This document shows positions 8,609-16,842 of a stretch of 44,869 bases of DNA, in pieces; the stretch's first letter is position 1, and each line of letters opens with the position of its first letter. The notes under the pieces are model-generated. The model was given only the letters and a program-made list of their open reading frames with translations, was not told where the DNA came from and made no database searches. The translations under genes were made by a program, and so were the position numbers. The DNA is from Aldersonia kunmingensis (GTDB lineage Bacteria > Actinomycetota > Actinomycetes > Mycobacteriales > Mycobacteriaceae). Where the stretch lies: positions 1 through 44,869 of the forward strand of contig NZ_LRRB01000187.1 of assembly GCF_001646865.1 (NCBI RefSeq). Direction: 5' to 3'.

Positions 8609-9520
8609 ATGTCGTCGTGCTGCTCGCCGGGTCGCGGCGAGTCGTCAGTGCGACCCGTAACTCACCCAACCGAATCGCTCGGCATCCCCGGCCTGCGCCC
8701 ATCGGCGCCGAGCACCCTGCTGAGCCTGCCCGGTGGCCGATTCCGGATGGGCAGCGAAGATTCGGATGTGAACCCCGGTGACGGGGAGGGGCCGGTCCGC
8801 GAGGTCGACGTGGCGGCGTTCCGCATCGATGCGGTGACCGTGACCAACAAGCGGTTCGCCGAGTTCGTCGATGCCACCGGGTATGTCACCGAGGCGGAGC
8901 GGTTCGGCTGGTCGTTCGTGTTCGAGATGCTCGTCGCGCCGGAGGTGAACGAGACCATCGATCAGGTCGTCGCGGGAACACCGTGGTGGCTGCCCGTGCA
9001 CGGTGCGACCTGGCGAACGCCGGAGGGGCCGGGGAGCGGTATCGAGGACCGCCACAACCATCCGGTCGTGCACGTTTCGTGGCACGACGCGACGGCGTAC
9101 TGCGGCTGGGCAGGTGTCCGGCTGCCCACCGAACCCGAGTGGGAGTACGCGGCACGCGGCGGGCTGGATCAGGCGCGTTTCCCGTGGGGCGATGAGCTCG
9201 AACCGGGCGGCCGGCACATGTGCAACATCTGGCAGGGTGACTTCCCGACATCGAACACGCTCGCCGACGGCTACCTCGGAACTGCGCCCGCAGATGCGTT
9301 CGAGCCCAACGGGTTCGGGCTCCACAACGTATCCGGGAACGTATGGGAATGGACGGCGGATGCGTTCCGCGGCAGCCTCGGCGGCGGTCCCGCCATGCGA
9401 GGCGGTTCCTACCTGTGTCACGTGTCCTACTGCAACCGCTACCGCGTCGCCGCGCGAACCTCGAACACCGCGGACAGTTCGGCGGGCAACATCGGTTTCC
9501 GCGTCGCCGCAGACGTGTAG
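8609..9520 (+). CDS. Formylglycine-generating enzyme (FGE/SUMF1 family)
   Basis: Oxidises a cysteine in sulfatase active sites to C-alpha-formylglycine. The 303-residue protein has the SUMF1 fold markers: LPGGRFRMGSED, HPVVHVSWHDATAYCGW, RLPTEPEWEYAARGG, FGLHNVSGNVWEWTAD and MRGGSYLC. The copper-binding active-site cysteines are Cys270 and Cys275 in CHVSYCNRYRVAARTS, almost the numbering of the Streptomyces coelicolor enzyme (272/277). The N-terminal MSSCCSPGR is common in actinobacterial members. No sulfatase gene lies in the window, so its substrate is encoded elsewhere. It is convergent with the acyl reductase, 32 bases away. Confidence 0.93.
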   Translation: MSSCCSPGRGESSVRPVTHPTESLGIPGLRPSAPSTLLSLPGGRFRMGSEDSDVNPGDGEGPVREVDVAAFRIDAVTVTNKRFAEFVDATGYVTEAERFGWSFVFEMLVAPEVNETIDQVVAGTPWWLPVHGATWRTPEGPGSGIEDRHNHPVVHVSWHDATAYCGWAGVRLPTEPEWEYAARGGLDQARFPWGDELEPGGRHMCNIWQGDFPTSNTLADGYLGTAPADAFEPNGFGLHNVSGNVWEWTADAFRGSLGGGPAMRGGSYLCHVSYCNRYRVAARTSNTADSSAGNIGFRVAADV

Positions 9521-9552
9521 CGACACAACACCCGTCTACTCGGCCCGCCGGG

Positions 9553-11565
9553 TCACCAATGCGTGCCCGGCACCCATCGCCCGGCCCGGCGCAGCGCGCC
9601 AACCGCCACGCGACGCGGTGTCGGCGGTAGGGGCACGCGGGGAAGCCTCAGCCGCGTCGTCGAGGGCGCATCGGCGTCCCGCTCGCCCCTCGAGGCGGGA
9701 GTGTCGGGGAATGCGAGGTAGTACTGATGCAGGATGACGTCCTTGAGCCGCGGCGCGATCAGGGCGAAGTACTCCGTGGCGGTGCCGAGGGGAACGTCGA
9801 TCCGGCTCGGCCGTTCGACCAGTGCCCGGACAATCGTGGCCGCCGCCCATTCGGGGGACGCGATCGGGACGACGTTCCGTTCGCCGGTCAGGCGGACCAT
9901 GTCGGTGTTCACCAGGGGAAGGCGGACAGTGGTGAATGTGATTCCATCCGTGAGGGTTTCGGCGGCGGTGACTTCACCGAACTTCTCCAGTGCGGCCTTG
10001 CTCGCAAGATATGCACCGAATCGCGGTGTACTCATCTGGACGCCTGCCGAGCTGACGTTGACGATGTGCCCGAAGCGGCGCTCCCGCATATGGGGCAGCA
10101 GCGCCAGGGTCAGCCGCACCGCCCCGAAGTAGTTGACTGCCATGGTGCGTTCGAAGTCGTGCAGCCGGTCCGTCGAGCGGTAGATCGACCGACGAATCGA
10201 ACGGCCCGCGTTGTTCACGAGCATGTCGACATGGCCGTGCTCGTCGATGATCTCCTTGACGACCTGCTCGACGGACTCGGATTCGGTGATATCGCACGGG
10301 TAGGCGTAGGCCCGGCCGCCATCGCGCCGGATCTCGTCGACGAGTTCTTCGAGTTCTTCGCCCCGCCGCGCGATCAGCATCACGCGGGCGCCTTTGCGCG
10401 CCACCGCAATTGCCGCCGCGCGGCCGATGCCGGACGATGCGCCAGTGATCACGACATTGCGATCGACAAGCCTGCCCGCCGGATGGTCGTGCCGGGCGCG
10501 ATTGGGATCGAGTTCGCGAGCCCAGTACCGCCACAGGTTCTTCGCATACGACCCGAACGAGGGCACGGCAATGCCGGTGTGGTTGAGGGCGCGCTCGGTC
10601 CGGCGTGAATCGAAGTTCGCGCGCATTGCGGCGGAGTCGGCGAGCGCGGGCGGCAGACCGAGACGGCGCAGCAGCATCGAGCGGCCAACCGCGATTTGTG
10701 GGTTCGCGGGCGCATCGAGCAGTGGCTGCAGGAAGCCCGCAGGCAGTCCGGCGAAAAGCTGCGGCGCGCCCGCGGCGGCGGCCAGTCCGCCGTAGACCTC
10801 CGAAATCGGTTGTGGCCGTGGGTTGACCAGGTGGAAGGTGTCACCGTCGCGGCCGGCTCGATGCATCAGTTCGACCAGCGCTGCGGCGACATAGTCCACC
10901 GGAACGATATTGGTGTGCCCCACATCGGGGATCACGACGGGAAGCATGCTCGGCAGCTTGGCCAGGGCAGCGATCAGCGGGAAGAAGTAGTACGGGCCGT
11001 CGATCTTGTTGATCTCACCGGTGACCGAATCGCCCACGACGACCGCGGGTCGGTAGATGCGGCGCTCGATGCCCGATGCGTCGCGCACCACTCGCTCGGC
11101 CTCGAACTTGGTGCGGTGATAATCCGTCGGAAACCCTTGTCCCAGATCGAAATCGGTCTCCTCGAACTGGCCGGCATAGTCCCCGGCGACGGCGATCGAC
11201 GAGATGTGGTGCAGCAGCGCGCCGGTGCGCTTGGCGAGCTCGACAACGGCGCGGGTGCCCTCGACGTTGGTCTCGGACTGCTCGGGACCTGCGGTGAGGT
11301 CGTAGACCGCACCCAAGTGGACGATGTGGGCGGCAGGTGGCAGCTCGCCGGCCGGCTCGAGGCCGAGCCCGGGCTCGGAAAGATCGCCGATCAGTGGGCG
11401 CACTCGGTCACCGCCGTGCCAGCCCCGGGCGAGTTCGGAGAGTTTCGCTACCGACGCCCGCCGCACGAGCACGTGCACGATCGCGGTCTCGTCGCGTTCG
11501 AGTAGCCGTGGGACAACATTCCGGCCGAGAAATCCGGTGCCTCCGGTGACGATGTATTCGGTCAT
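9553..11565 (-). CDS. Two-domain fatty acyl-CoA reductase (AcrA1/Fcr1-like)
   Basis: A 670-residue fusion of two Rossmann reductases, matching Rv3391 (acrA1/fcr1) in architecture and neighbourhood; that enzyme is linked to reduction of fatty acyl-CoA for wax ester synthesis. The N-terminal extended-SDR half has TGGTGFLG (7-14) and YHRTK (149-153). The C-terminal classical SDR half has TGASSGIG (374-381), NNAG (451-454) and YLASK (519-523). The start ATG is preceded by GGGGAGG. A near-palindromic operator lies 25-50 bases upstream of it. It is transcribed towards the FGE gene. Activity is inferred from family. Confidence 0.88.
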   Translation of the reverse strand: MTEYIVTGGTGFLGRNVVPRLLERDETAIVHVLVRRASVAKLSELARGWHGGDRVRPLIGDLSEPGLGLEPAGELPPAAHIVHLGAVYDLTAGPEQSETNVEGTRAVVELAKRTGALLHHISSIAVAGDYAGQFEETDFDLGQGFPTDYHRTKFEAERVVRDASGIERRIYRPAVVVGDSVTGEINKIDGPYYFFPLIAALAKLPSMLPVVIPDVGHTNIVPVDYVAAALVELMHRAGRDGDTFHLVNPRPQPISEVYGGLAAAAGAPQLFAGLPAGFLQPLLDAPANPQIAVGRSMLLRRLGLPPALADSAAMRANFDSRRTERALNHTGIAVPSFGSYAKNLWRYWARELDPNRARHDHPAGRLVDRNVVITGASSGIGRAAAIAVARKGARVMLIARRGEELEELVDEIRRDGGRAYAYPCDITESESVEQVVKEIIDEHGHVDMLVNNAGRSIRRSIYRSTDRLHDFERTMAVNYFGAVRLTLALLPHMRERRFGHIVNVSSAGVQMSTPRFGAYLASKAALEKFGEVTAAETLTDGITFTTVRLPLVNTDMVRLTGERNVVPIASPEWAAATIVRALVERPSRIDVPLGTATEYFALIAPRLKDVILHQYYLAFPDTPASRGERDADAPSTTRLRLPRVPLPPTPRRVAVGALRRAGRWVPGTHW

Positions 11566-11589
11566 CGAGCCTCCCCATCGAGTCCTGGC

Positions 11590-11615
11590 CCGAACCTACT
11601 CCAAAGTAAGGTCGG
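11590..11615 (-). promoter_or_regulatory. Candidate repressor operator upstream of the acyl reductase
   Basis: Arms 11590-11600 (CCGAACCTACT) and 11605-11615 are complementary at 9 of 11 positions around a four-base centre. The length and spacing resemble TetR-family operators. The site lies 25-50 bases before the start of the acyl reductase gene. No regulator gene is adjacent. Confidence 0.4.
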
Positions 11616-11662
11616 GACCAAGGTGTCGGAGACCACTGAAACAGGTGGTGCAGACGCCGAAA

Positions 11663-11688
11663 TGCCCACCTCCAATCGGAGGTGGGCA
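11663..11688 (-). terminator. Hairpin terminator after the secreted protein gene
   Basis: A perfect 11-base-pair stem (TGCCCACCTCC / GGAGGTGGGCA) with an AATC loop sits 22 bases beyond the stop of the gene ending at 11710. On the minus strand a short TTTC follows. It separates that gene from the acyl reductase. Confidence 0.75.
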
Positions 11689-11709
11689 ATTCGGACGAAC
11701 GGACTGGCC

Positions 11710-12444
11710 CTACTTCGGGGCCGGAGCGGGAGCCTTGAACGGCTCGTTGATCGTGGTGAAGTACTGGATCGCAGCGCCGATAGCGACCGGGCCCGCGATG
11801 GCGATCGAGCCGATCAGGGTGCCGATCGGGGCGAACGTGGCCGCTCCCGCGAGGCAGCCGATCGCAGCACCCGGGACAGCGCCGGCAACGAGGAACGCGA
11901 AGCCGCCGGTCGCGCCGAGCGCGCCGCCCGCGACGCAGCCGATGGCGGCCGCGCCGACCGCACCGACGATGACGCCGATGGCCGCACCGGTGCTGATGGT
12001 CTGGGTGAACCGGGTCCAGGCGGAGACCTCACGGTCGTACGGAGTCTTCCACGGTGCGGACTCCTGGAACGGCAGCGCGACCGGCTTGTACTGCGCCTTC
12101 AGCACGTCGGGCGTCAGGGTGGCGGTGTTGCCCTCGATCTTGGCGTTGATCGGCAGCGAGACGTCGTCGAGGCGAAGCTCGAGCGGCACACCGGCAACGA
12201 CGCGGCCGTCCGCAGCCTTGACCTGGAACTGCCCGTCCGCCACGGCGAGGGTGCCGGCATCGGTTGAGATGACCGCGGCAGTGCCGTTGTTGTAGGCCTT
12301 GTAGTTGATCGACGGGGCGATCTGAACGTTCAGCGACTCCTGGGCGGCAGGTGCCGGAGCGGGATCGGCGTATGCCGTGCCCGCTGCGAGTCCGAGGGCG
12401 GCGATGGTGATCGCCGAAACAGCGGCGAGCTTGCGGGTTTTCAT
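11710..12444 (-). CDS. Secreted protein with glycine-zipper C-terminal region, unknown function
   Basis: The start is the ATG at 12442-12444, where a clear signal peptide begins (KLAAVSAITIAALGLAAGTAYA, cleavage after AYA). The 244-residue product then has a ~110-residue polar/beta-rich domain (LNVQIAPSINYKAYNNGT, VVAGVPLELRLDDVSLP). Its C-terminal half is a long Gly/Ala hydrophobic region with small-residue repeats (GAAIGVIVGAVGAAAIG, VPGAAIGCLAGAATF), like glycine-zipper membrane-inserting segments. It ends in KAPAPAPK. I do not recognise a characterised family. It may be an envelope or pore-like protein. A promoter with −35 and −10 elements at standard spacing lies ~100 bases upstream. Confidence 0.82.
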   Translation of the reverse strand: MKTRKLAAVSAITIAALGLAAGTAYADPAPAPAAQESLNVQIAPSINYKAYNNGTAAVISTDAGTLAVADGQFQVKAADGRVVAGVPLELRLDDVSLPINAKIEGNTATLTPDVLKAQYKPVALPFQESAPWKTPYDREVSAWTRFTQTISTGAAIGVIVGAVGAAAIGCVAGGALGATGGFAFLVAGAVPGAAIGCLAGAATFAPIGTLIGSIAIAGPVAIGAAIQYFTTINEPFKAPAPAPK

Positions 12445-12544
12445 AGTGGAGTGTTCGTCCTTACTTTTTCCGGGCATGGCTGAGCACGCGCCAAAAGCGT
12501 TGCGGTAGCACTGCTTTCGACCAGTGGAGTGTGGGTGCTTCGAA

Positions 12545-12573
12545 AACCTATGGGAGTGCAACGGATCCATCAA
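12545..12573 (-). promoter_or_regulatory. Promoter of the secreted protein gene
   Basis: On the minus strand TTGATG (12568-12573) and TAGGTT (12545-12550) are separated by exactly 17 bases. This gives a leader of about 90-95 bases before ATG 12444. The 345-base gap 12445-12789 also holds the hairpin, dyad and LexA box listed separately. Confidence 0.5.
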
Positions 12574-12603
12574 GGATTAGTTGCAGCCCCGATTCGAAGT
12601 TCG

Positions 12604-12629
12604 CGCAGGAACCTGTTTCAGGTCCTGCG
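12604..12629. other. Stable hairpin in the dnaE2 upstream region
   Basis: CGCAGG-A-ACCTG and CAGGT-CCTGCG form an 11-base-pair stem with one bulged A and a TTT loop. It lies between the divergent promoters, so it is not an ordinary gene-end terminator. Confidence 0.4.
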
Positions 12630-12645
12630 TGATCCGCATCACGTG

Positions 12646-12674
12646 AGCTGGGGTAATGATGATTACCATTAGCT
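12646..12674. promoter_or_regulatory. AT-rich dyad, candidate operator
   Basis: GGTAAT (12652-12657) and ATTACC (12662-12667) flank GATG, and AGCT occurs outside both arms (12646-12649, 12671-12674). This AT-rich patch stands out in the GC-rich intergenic region. It resembles metal-regulator (Fur/Zur-type) boxes in composition, but I cannot assign it. Confidence 0.3.
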
Positions 12675-12759
12675 AGGATTGCAAATCGGGAGTGATGCAA
12701 GTTACAGCCGGGACCGGGCCGCTTTCGGTCAATTCGGGCAGCGTTGAGCCCGTCGTAAA

Positions 12760-12775
12760 TCGAATGTATGTTCGA
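12760..12775 (+). promoter_or_regulatory. LexA/SOS box of dnaE2
   Basis: TCGAATGTATGTTCGA, identical to the imuA' box. TTGAGC (12744-12749), 17 bases, then TATGTT (12767-12772) make a plausible promoter whose −10 lies inside the box, so LexA binding would block it directly. ATG 12790 is 15 bases away. Confidence 0.93.
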
Positions 12776-12789
12776 TTGGGAGGTGTTCG

Positions 12790-15700
12790 ATGGGCTGGAG
12801 CAACGGACCGCCGACATGGGCAGAACTCGAACGAGTGCTGTCCGGGCGGCCGGGACGCACGCCGCCGGAGGCGATGTATCCGGGCGACGGCGGCGACAGC
12901 CCGGCGTGGTCGCGCAAGCGTGGCGATTATCGCGGCGTGGACCTCACGCCCACTGGGCCGACCGTGCCCTATGCGGAGTTGCATGCGCATTCGGCGTACA
13001 GCTTCCTCGACGGCGCCAGCCACCCCGAGGAGTTGGTAGAGGAGGCGGCCAGGCTCGGGCTCGAAGCGATTGCGCTCACCGACCACGACGGCTTCTACGG
13101 AGTGGTGCGGTTTGCCGAGGCCGCCAAGGAGCTCGGCGTGCGCACGGTATTCGGCGCAGAGTTGGCGCTCACGGCGCAGGCGGCCCGGGCCGGCGCGGCA
13201 GACCCGGATGGGATTCATCTCCTCGTGCTGGCGCGCGGGCAGGAGGGCTACCGGCGGCTGTCCAGGCAGATCGCCGCAGCTCACCTCGCGGGCGGTGAGA
13301 AGGGGAAAACCCGCTACGACCTGGATGTGCTCACCGAGGCGGCCGACGGGCACTGGCAGATCCTCACCGGGTGCCGGAAGGGGCACGTCCGCTCGGCGCT
13401 CGAATCCGACGGGCCGGAGGCCGCGGAGTGGGCGCTGCGGGAACTCGTCGAGCGATTCGGGCGAGACCGGGTGAGCGTGGAGCTCACCCACCACGGCGTG
13501 CCGACCGACGATGAACGCAATCGGCTGCTCGCGGAGCTTGCCGGCCGCGTGGGGCTACCGGTGGTCGCCACCACGGGTGCGCACTTCGCGGGACCGGACC
13601 GAGGGCGCCTCGCCATGGCGATGGCTGCCGTTCGTGCGAGGCAGAGCCTGGACGAGGCCGCGGGCTGGCTCGCGCCGGTCGGTGGTGCGCATCTGCGATC
13701 GGGTGCGGAGATGGCGCGGATGTTCGCCGCACACCCGAACGCGGTGCCCGGCGCCGCGGAACTGGGTCGTGAGTGCGCGTTCGATCTGCGCCTGATCGCG
13801 CCCCAGCTGCCGCCCTTCGACGTCCCCGCAGGGCACACCGAGAACAGTTGGCTGCGCGAACTCACCGAGCGGGGAGCCCGGCGCCGCTACGGTACCCCCG
13901 ACGAGCAGCCGGAGGCGTATCGACAGCTCGAGCACGAGCTGAAAATCATTGCAGAACTGGGCTTTCCGGGCTACTTCCTGGTGGTGCACGACATCGTCAG
14001 CTTCTGCAAGGACAACGACATCCTCTGCCAGGGCAGGGGATCCGCCGCGAATTCCGCTGTCTGCTACGCCATCGGCATCACCAATGTCGACCCGGTGCGA
14101 AACGAGTTGTTGTTCGAGCGCTTCCTCTCCCCGGAACGCGACGGCCCGCCGGATATCGATGTGGACATCGAATCGGACCGGCGCGAAGAGGCGATCCAGC
14201 ACGTCTACCGCAAGTACGGCCGGGAGTATGCCGCGCAGGTTGCCAATGTCATTACCTATCGCGGCAAGTCCGCAGTTCGCGATGTGGCTCGGGCACTTGG
14301 CTTTTCGCAGGGCCAGCAGGATGCCTGGAGTAAGCAGGTGAGCCGATGGTCCGGGGTCGGGCAGGAGTCCGGCACCGACATCCCTGCCGAGGTGCTGGCG
14401 CTGGCCGAACAGATCGAGGGGTTCCCGCGCCATCTGGGCATCCACTCCGGCGGCATGGTGATCTGCGACCGGCCGATCGCCGATGTGTGCCCGGTGGAGT
14501 GGGCCCGGATGGCGGATCGCACCGTTCTGCAATGGGACAAAGATGACTGTGCGGCAGTGGGTTTGGTGAAGTTCGACATGCTCGGCCTCGGTATGCTCTC
14601 GGCGCTGCATTACATGATCGACATGGTCGACGAGCACAAGGGCATCGAGGTCGACCTCGCCCAGCTCGACCTCACCGAGCGGGCCGTCTACGAAATGCTG
14701 CAGCGGGCGGATTCGGTCGGTGTGTTCCAGGTCGAGTCGCGGGCGCAGATGGCGACGCTGCCCCGGCTGAAGCCGCGCAACTTCTACGACCTGGTGGTCG
14801 AGGTCGCGCTGATCCGGCCGGGCCCTATTCAGGGCGGTTCCGTTCATCCCTACATTCGCCGCCGCAATGGTCTCGAGCCGGTGACCTTCGACCATCCGTC
14901 GCTGGAGAACTCGCTCAAGCGCACGCTCGGGGTGCCGCTGTTCCAGGAACAGCTGATGCAGATGGCCATCGACGTTGCCGGTTTCTCTGCCGCCGAGGCC
15001 GATCAGTTGCGGCGTGCCATGGGTTCCAAGCGCTCGCCCGAACGGATGGAGCGGCTCAAGGGGCGACTGTATGAAGGTATGCGGGAGTTGCACGGCATTC
15101 CCGAGGATATTGCCGATCGAATTTACGAAAAGCTTTATGCCTTCGCGAATTTCGGATTCCCGGAAAGCCACTCGCAGAGCTTCGCCGCCTTGGTGTTCTA
15201 CTCCTCGTGGTTCAAGCTGCATCATCCGGCGGCCTTCTGTGCCGGGTTGCTGCGTGCCCAGCCGATGGGCTTCTATTCGCCGCAGTCGCTGGTGGCCGAT
15301 GCGCGCAGGCACGGCGTGGTGGTGCACGGTCCGGATGTCAATGCCAGTCTCGCTGACGCCACGCTGCGCGAGCAGGGAACAGAGGTGCAACTCGGTCTCG
15401 CCGCGGTACGCCACATCGGCAGCGATCTCGCCGAGCGGATCGTCGCGGCGCGCGCCGAAAGCGGGCCGTACACCTCGTTCCTCGATCTCACCGGTCGCGT
15501 GGAATTGTCTGTGGCACAGGCGGAGTCGTTGGCAACCGCCGGTGCCCTCGGCGGTCTGGGAATCAGTCGGCGCGAGGCGCTGTGGGCGGCCGGTGCCGCG
15601 GCGGGGGAGCGACCGGACCGACTGCCCGGGCTCGGTGCGCTCACCACCGCACCCGCACTGCCGGGAATGAGCGATGTCGAACTCGCCGCCGCCGACGTCT

Positions 15701-16080
15701 GGGCGACCGGGATATCCCCGGGCGTCTATCCGACGGAATTCCTGCGCCCCCAACTCGATGCACTCGGTGTGGTTCCTGCCGCGGGCCTGCTCGCTCTCCC
15801 GGACGGGCAGCGCGTCCTGGTCGGGGGAGCGGTCACCCACCGGCAACGTCCCGCAACCGCGGCAGGGGTCACCTTCATCAACCTCGAGGACGAGACCGGC
15901 ATGATCAATGTCGTCTGCTCGGTGGGGCTGTGGTCGCGCTACCGGAAACTGGCGCAATCCGCGCCCGCCCTGCTGATTCGCGGCAAGGTTCAGAATGCCG
16001 AGGGTGCGGTCACCGTCGTCGCCGACCGACTGCAGCGGATGGACCTCCGGATCATCGGAAAGTCGCGGGACTTCAGGTAG
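12790..16080 (+). CDS. dnaE2: Error-prone DNA polymerase III alpha subunit DnaE2
   Basis: The catalytic polymerase of the SOS mutasome with ImuA' and ImuB, which bypasses lesions and causes damage-induced mutation. The 1096-residue length fits DnaE2 (Rv3370c type). The PHP domain begins at YAELHAHSAYSFLDGASHP (from residue 61). The polymerase acidic triad region is PPDIDVDIESDRREE (about 452-466). GRGSAANSAVCYAIGI, LGIHSGGMVICDRP and ANFGFPESHSQSF are typical blocks, and an OB-type domain lies near the end (RVLVGGAVTHRQRP). The ATG has a good ribosome site (GGGAGG) and a LexA box directly upstream. It is convergent with trmL across the repeat at 16.1 kb. Confidence 0.97.
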   Translation: MGWSNGPPTWAELERVLSGRPGRTPPEAMYPGDGGDSPAWSRKRGDYRGVDLTPTGPTVPYAELHAHSAYSFLDGASHPEELVEEAARLGLEAIALTDHDGFYGVVRFAEAAKELGVRTVFGAELALTAQAARAGAADPDGIHLLVLARGQEGYRRLSRQIAAAHLAGGEKGKTRYDLDVLTEAADGHWQILTGCRKGHVRSALESDGPEAAEWALRELVERFGRDRVSVELTHHGVPTDDERNRLLAELAGRVGLPVVATTGAHFAGPDRGRLAMAMAAVRARQSLDEAAGWLAPVGGAHLRSGAEMARMFAAHPNAVPGAAELGRECAFDLRLIAPQLPPFDVPAGHTENSWLRELTERGARRRYGTPDEQPEAYRQLEHELKIIAELGFPGYFLVVHDIVSFCKDNDILCQGRGSAANSAVCYAIGITNVDPVRNELLFERFLSPERDGPPDIDVDIESDRREEAIQHVYRKYGREYAAQVANVITYRGKSAVRDVARALGFSQGQQDAWSKQVSRWSGVGQESGTDIPAEVLALAEQIEGFPRHLGIHSGGMVICDRPIADVCPVEWARMADRTVLQWDKDDCAAVGLVKFDMLGLGMLSALHYMIDMVDEHKGIEVDLAQLDLTERAVYEMLQRADSVGVFQVESRAQMATLPRLKPRNFYDLVVEVALIRPGPIQGGSVHPYIRRRNGLEPVTFDHPSLENSLKRTLGVPLFQEQLMQMAIDVAGFSAAEADQLRRAMGSKRSPERMERLKGRLYEGMRELHGIPEDIADRIYEKLYAFANFGFPESHSQSFAALVFYSSWFKLHHPAAFCAGLLRAQPMGFYSPQSLVADARRHGVVVHGPDVNASLADATLREQGTEVQLGLAAVRHIGSDLAERIVAARAESGPYTSFLDLTGRVELSVAQAESLATAGALGGLGISRREALWAAGAAAGERPDRLPGLGALTTAPALPGMSDVELAAADVWATGISPGVYPTEFLRPQLDALGVVPAAGLLALPDGQRVLVGGAVTHRQRPATAAGVTFINLEDETGMINVVCSVGLWSRYRKLAQSAPALLIRGKVQNAEGAVTVVADRLQRMDLRIIGKSRDFR

Positions 16081-16135
16081 CTACTGCGCGCGCACTGCTC
16101 CTGTGACCGTTCCTCTCGCGCACCTATTTTGCGGA

Positions 16136-16183
16136 GTGAACGGAAGCGTTCACTCCGTTCAACGCAACGAATCTTCCGTTCGC
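16136..16183 (+). repeat. 48-bp palindromic intergenic repeat, C-type unit (dimer 1)
   Basis: Begins GTGAACGGAAG and ends CTTCCGTTCGC; these arms can pair with one G·U. The middle has ACTCC and AACGCAACGAAT. Three related units exist: 16211-16258, 38619-38666 and 38697-38744. It lies between the convergent dnaE2 and trmL genes, in the 193-base gap 16081-16273. Confidence 0.85.
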
Positions 16184-16210
16184 GAGGGTCGAATCGCGCA
16201 CCTCTGCGGG

Positions 16211-16258
16211 GTGAATGGAAGCATTCGTCCCGCCTAACGCAACATTTCTTCCATTCAC
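16211..16258 (+). repeat. 48-bp palindromic intergenic repeat, T-type unit (dimer 1)
   Basis: Begins GTGAATGGAAG and ends CTTCCATTCAC, perfectly complementary 11-base arms. Compared with the C-type unit 75 bases upstream, the C/G pair in the arm is replaced by T/A on both sides. The spacer shares GCGCAC and TGCGGG with the second dimer at 38.6 kb. Confidence 0.85.
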
Positions 16259-16273
16259 ACCGCGCTGTTCGGC

Positions 16274-16738
16274 CTACCGCCCGCCGTCGAACCCGACTTG
16301 GCGCCACGCCTCGTACACCGCCACCGCGGCGGCATTCGACAGGTTCAGCGACCGCCGCCCGTCGAGCATCGGAATCCGCAGCTGCTCGGTGATGTGCGTG
16401 TCGGCGAGCACCTCGTCGGACAGCCCGGTCGGCTCGGGACCGAACAGCAGCACGTCTCCCGCGCGGTACGAGACCTCGGCATACGACGTTGTGCCATGCG
16501 CGGTGAACGCGAACACCCGCTCCGGCTGCAGCGCTGCCCAGGCCGCCTCGAGGCTCGGATGCACGGTCACCGAGGCGAGGTCGTGATAGTCGAGGCCGGC
16601 GCGGCGCAGCTTCGGCTCGCTCAAGTCGAAGCCGAGCGGCTCCACCAGGTGAAGCTCACACCCGGTGGCGGCGGCGAGCCGGATCGCGTTCCCGGTGTTC
16701 GGGGGTATCCGGGGCTCGAAGAACATCAGGCGAAACAC
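16274..16738 (-). CDS. trmL: tRNA (cytidine/uridine-34 2'-O)-methyltransferase TrmL (SpoU family)
   Basis: A 154-residue SPOUT methyltransferase that methylates the wobble ribose of leucine tRNAs. Hallmarks are the N-terminal LMFFEPRIPPNTGNAIRLAA (motif 1), VLLFGPEPTGLSDEV (motif 2) and LNLSNAAAVAVYEAWRQ (motif 3), which form the knotted SAM site. The length equals bacterial TrmL (~155). M. tuberculosis has a spoU gene (Rv3366) in the same neighbourhood. It is divergent from mfpA and convergent with dnaE2. Confidence 0.93.
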   Translation of the reverse strand: MFRLMFFEPRIPPNTGNAIRLAAATGCELHLVEPLGFDLSEPKLRRAGLDYHDLASVTVHPSLEAAWAALQPERVFAFTAHGTTSYAEVSYRAGDVLLFGPEPTGLSDEVLADTHITEQLRIPMLDGRRSLNLSNAAAVAVYEAWRQVGFDGGR

Positions 16739-16830
16739 CCGAACAGCTTGTCACCTCACGCCCAACCGTTCGCCGCTGCACCGGACGTCTCGGCTCCGGA
16801 ACGATTTCTGCGGGCCTCGCCGAAGCGACG

Positions 16831-16836
16831 CATAAT
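16831..16836 (+). promoter_or_regulatory. Putative −10 element of mfpA
   Basis: CATAAT lies six bases before ATG 16843. The position fits a leaderless mRNA. No convincing −35 was seen. Confidence 0.4.
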
Positions 16837-16842
16837 TGCGAC

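Noticed and set aside
13555-15957. 800-residue open frame on the strand opposite dnaE2
   Set aside because: Antisense shadow in GC-rich DNA; the plus strand encodes a full DnaE2 with all motifs.
16136-16258. CRISPR-like array or short coding repeat
   Set aside because: Only two units, which differ from each other, with related spacers. Their 75-base period is a multiple of three, but stops occur inside the units, so neither CRISPR nor coding fits.
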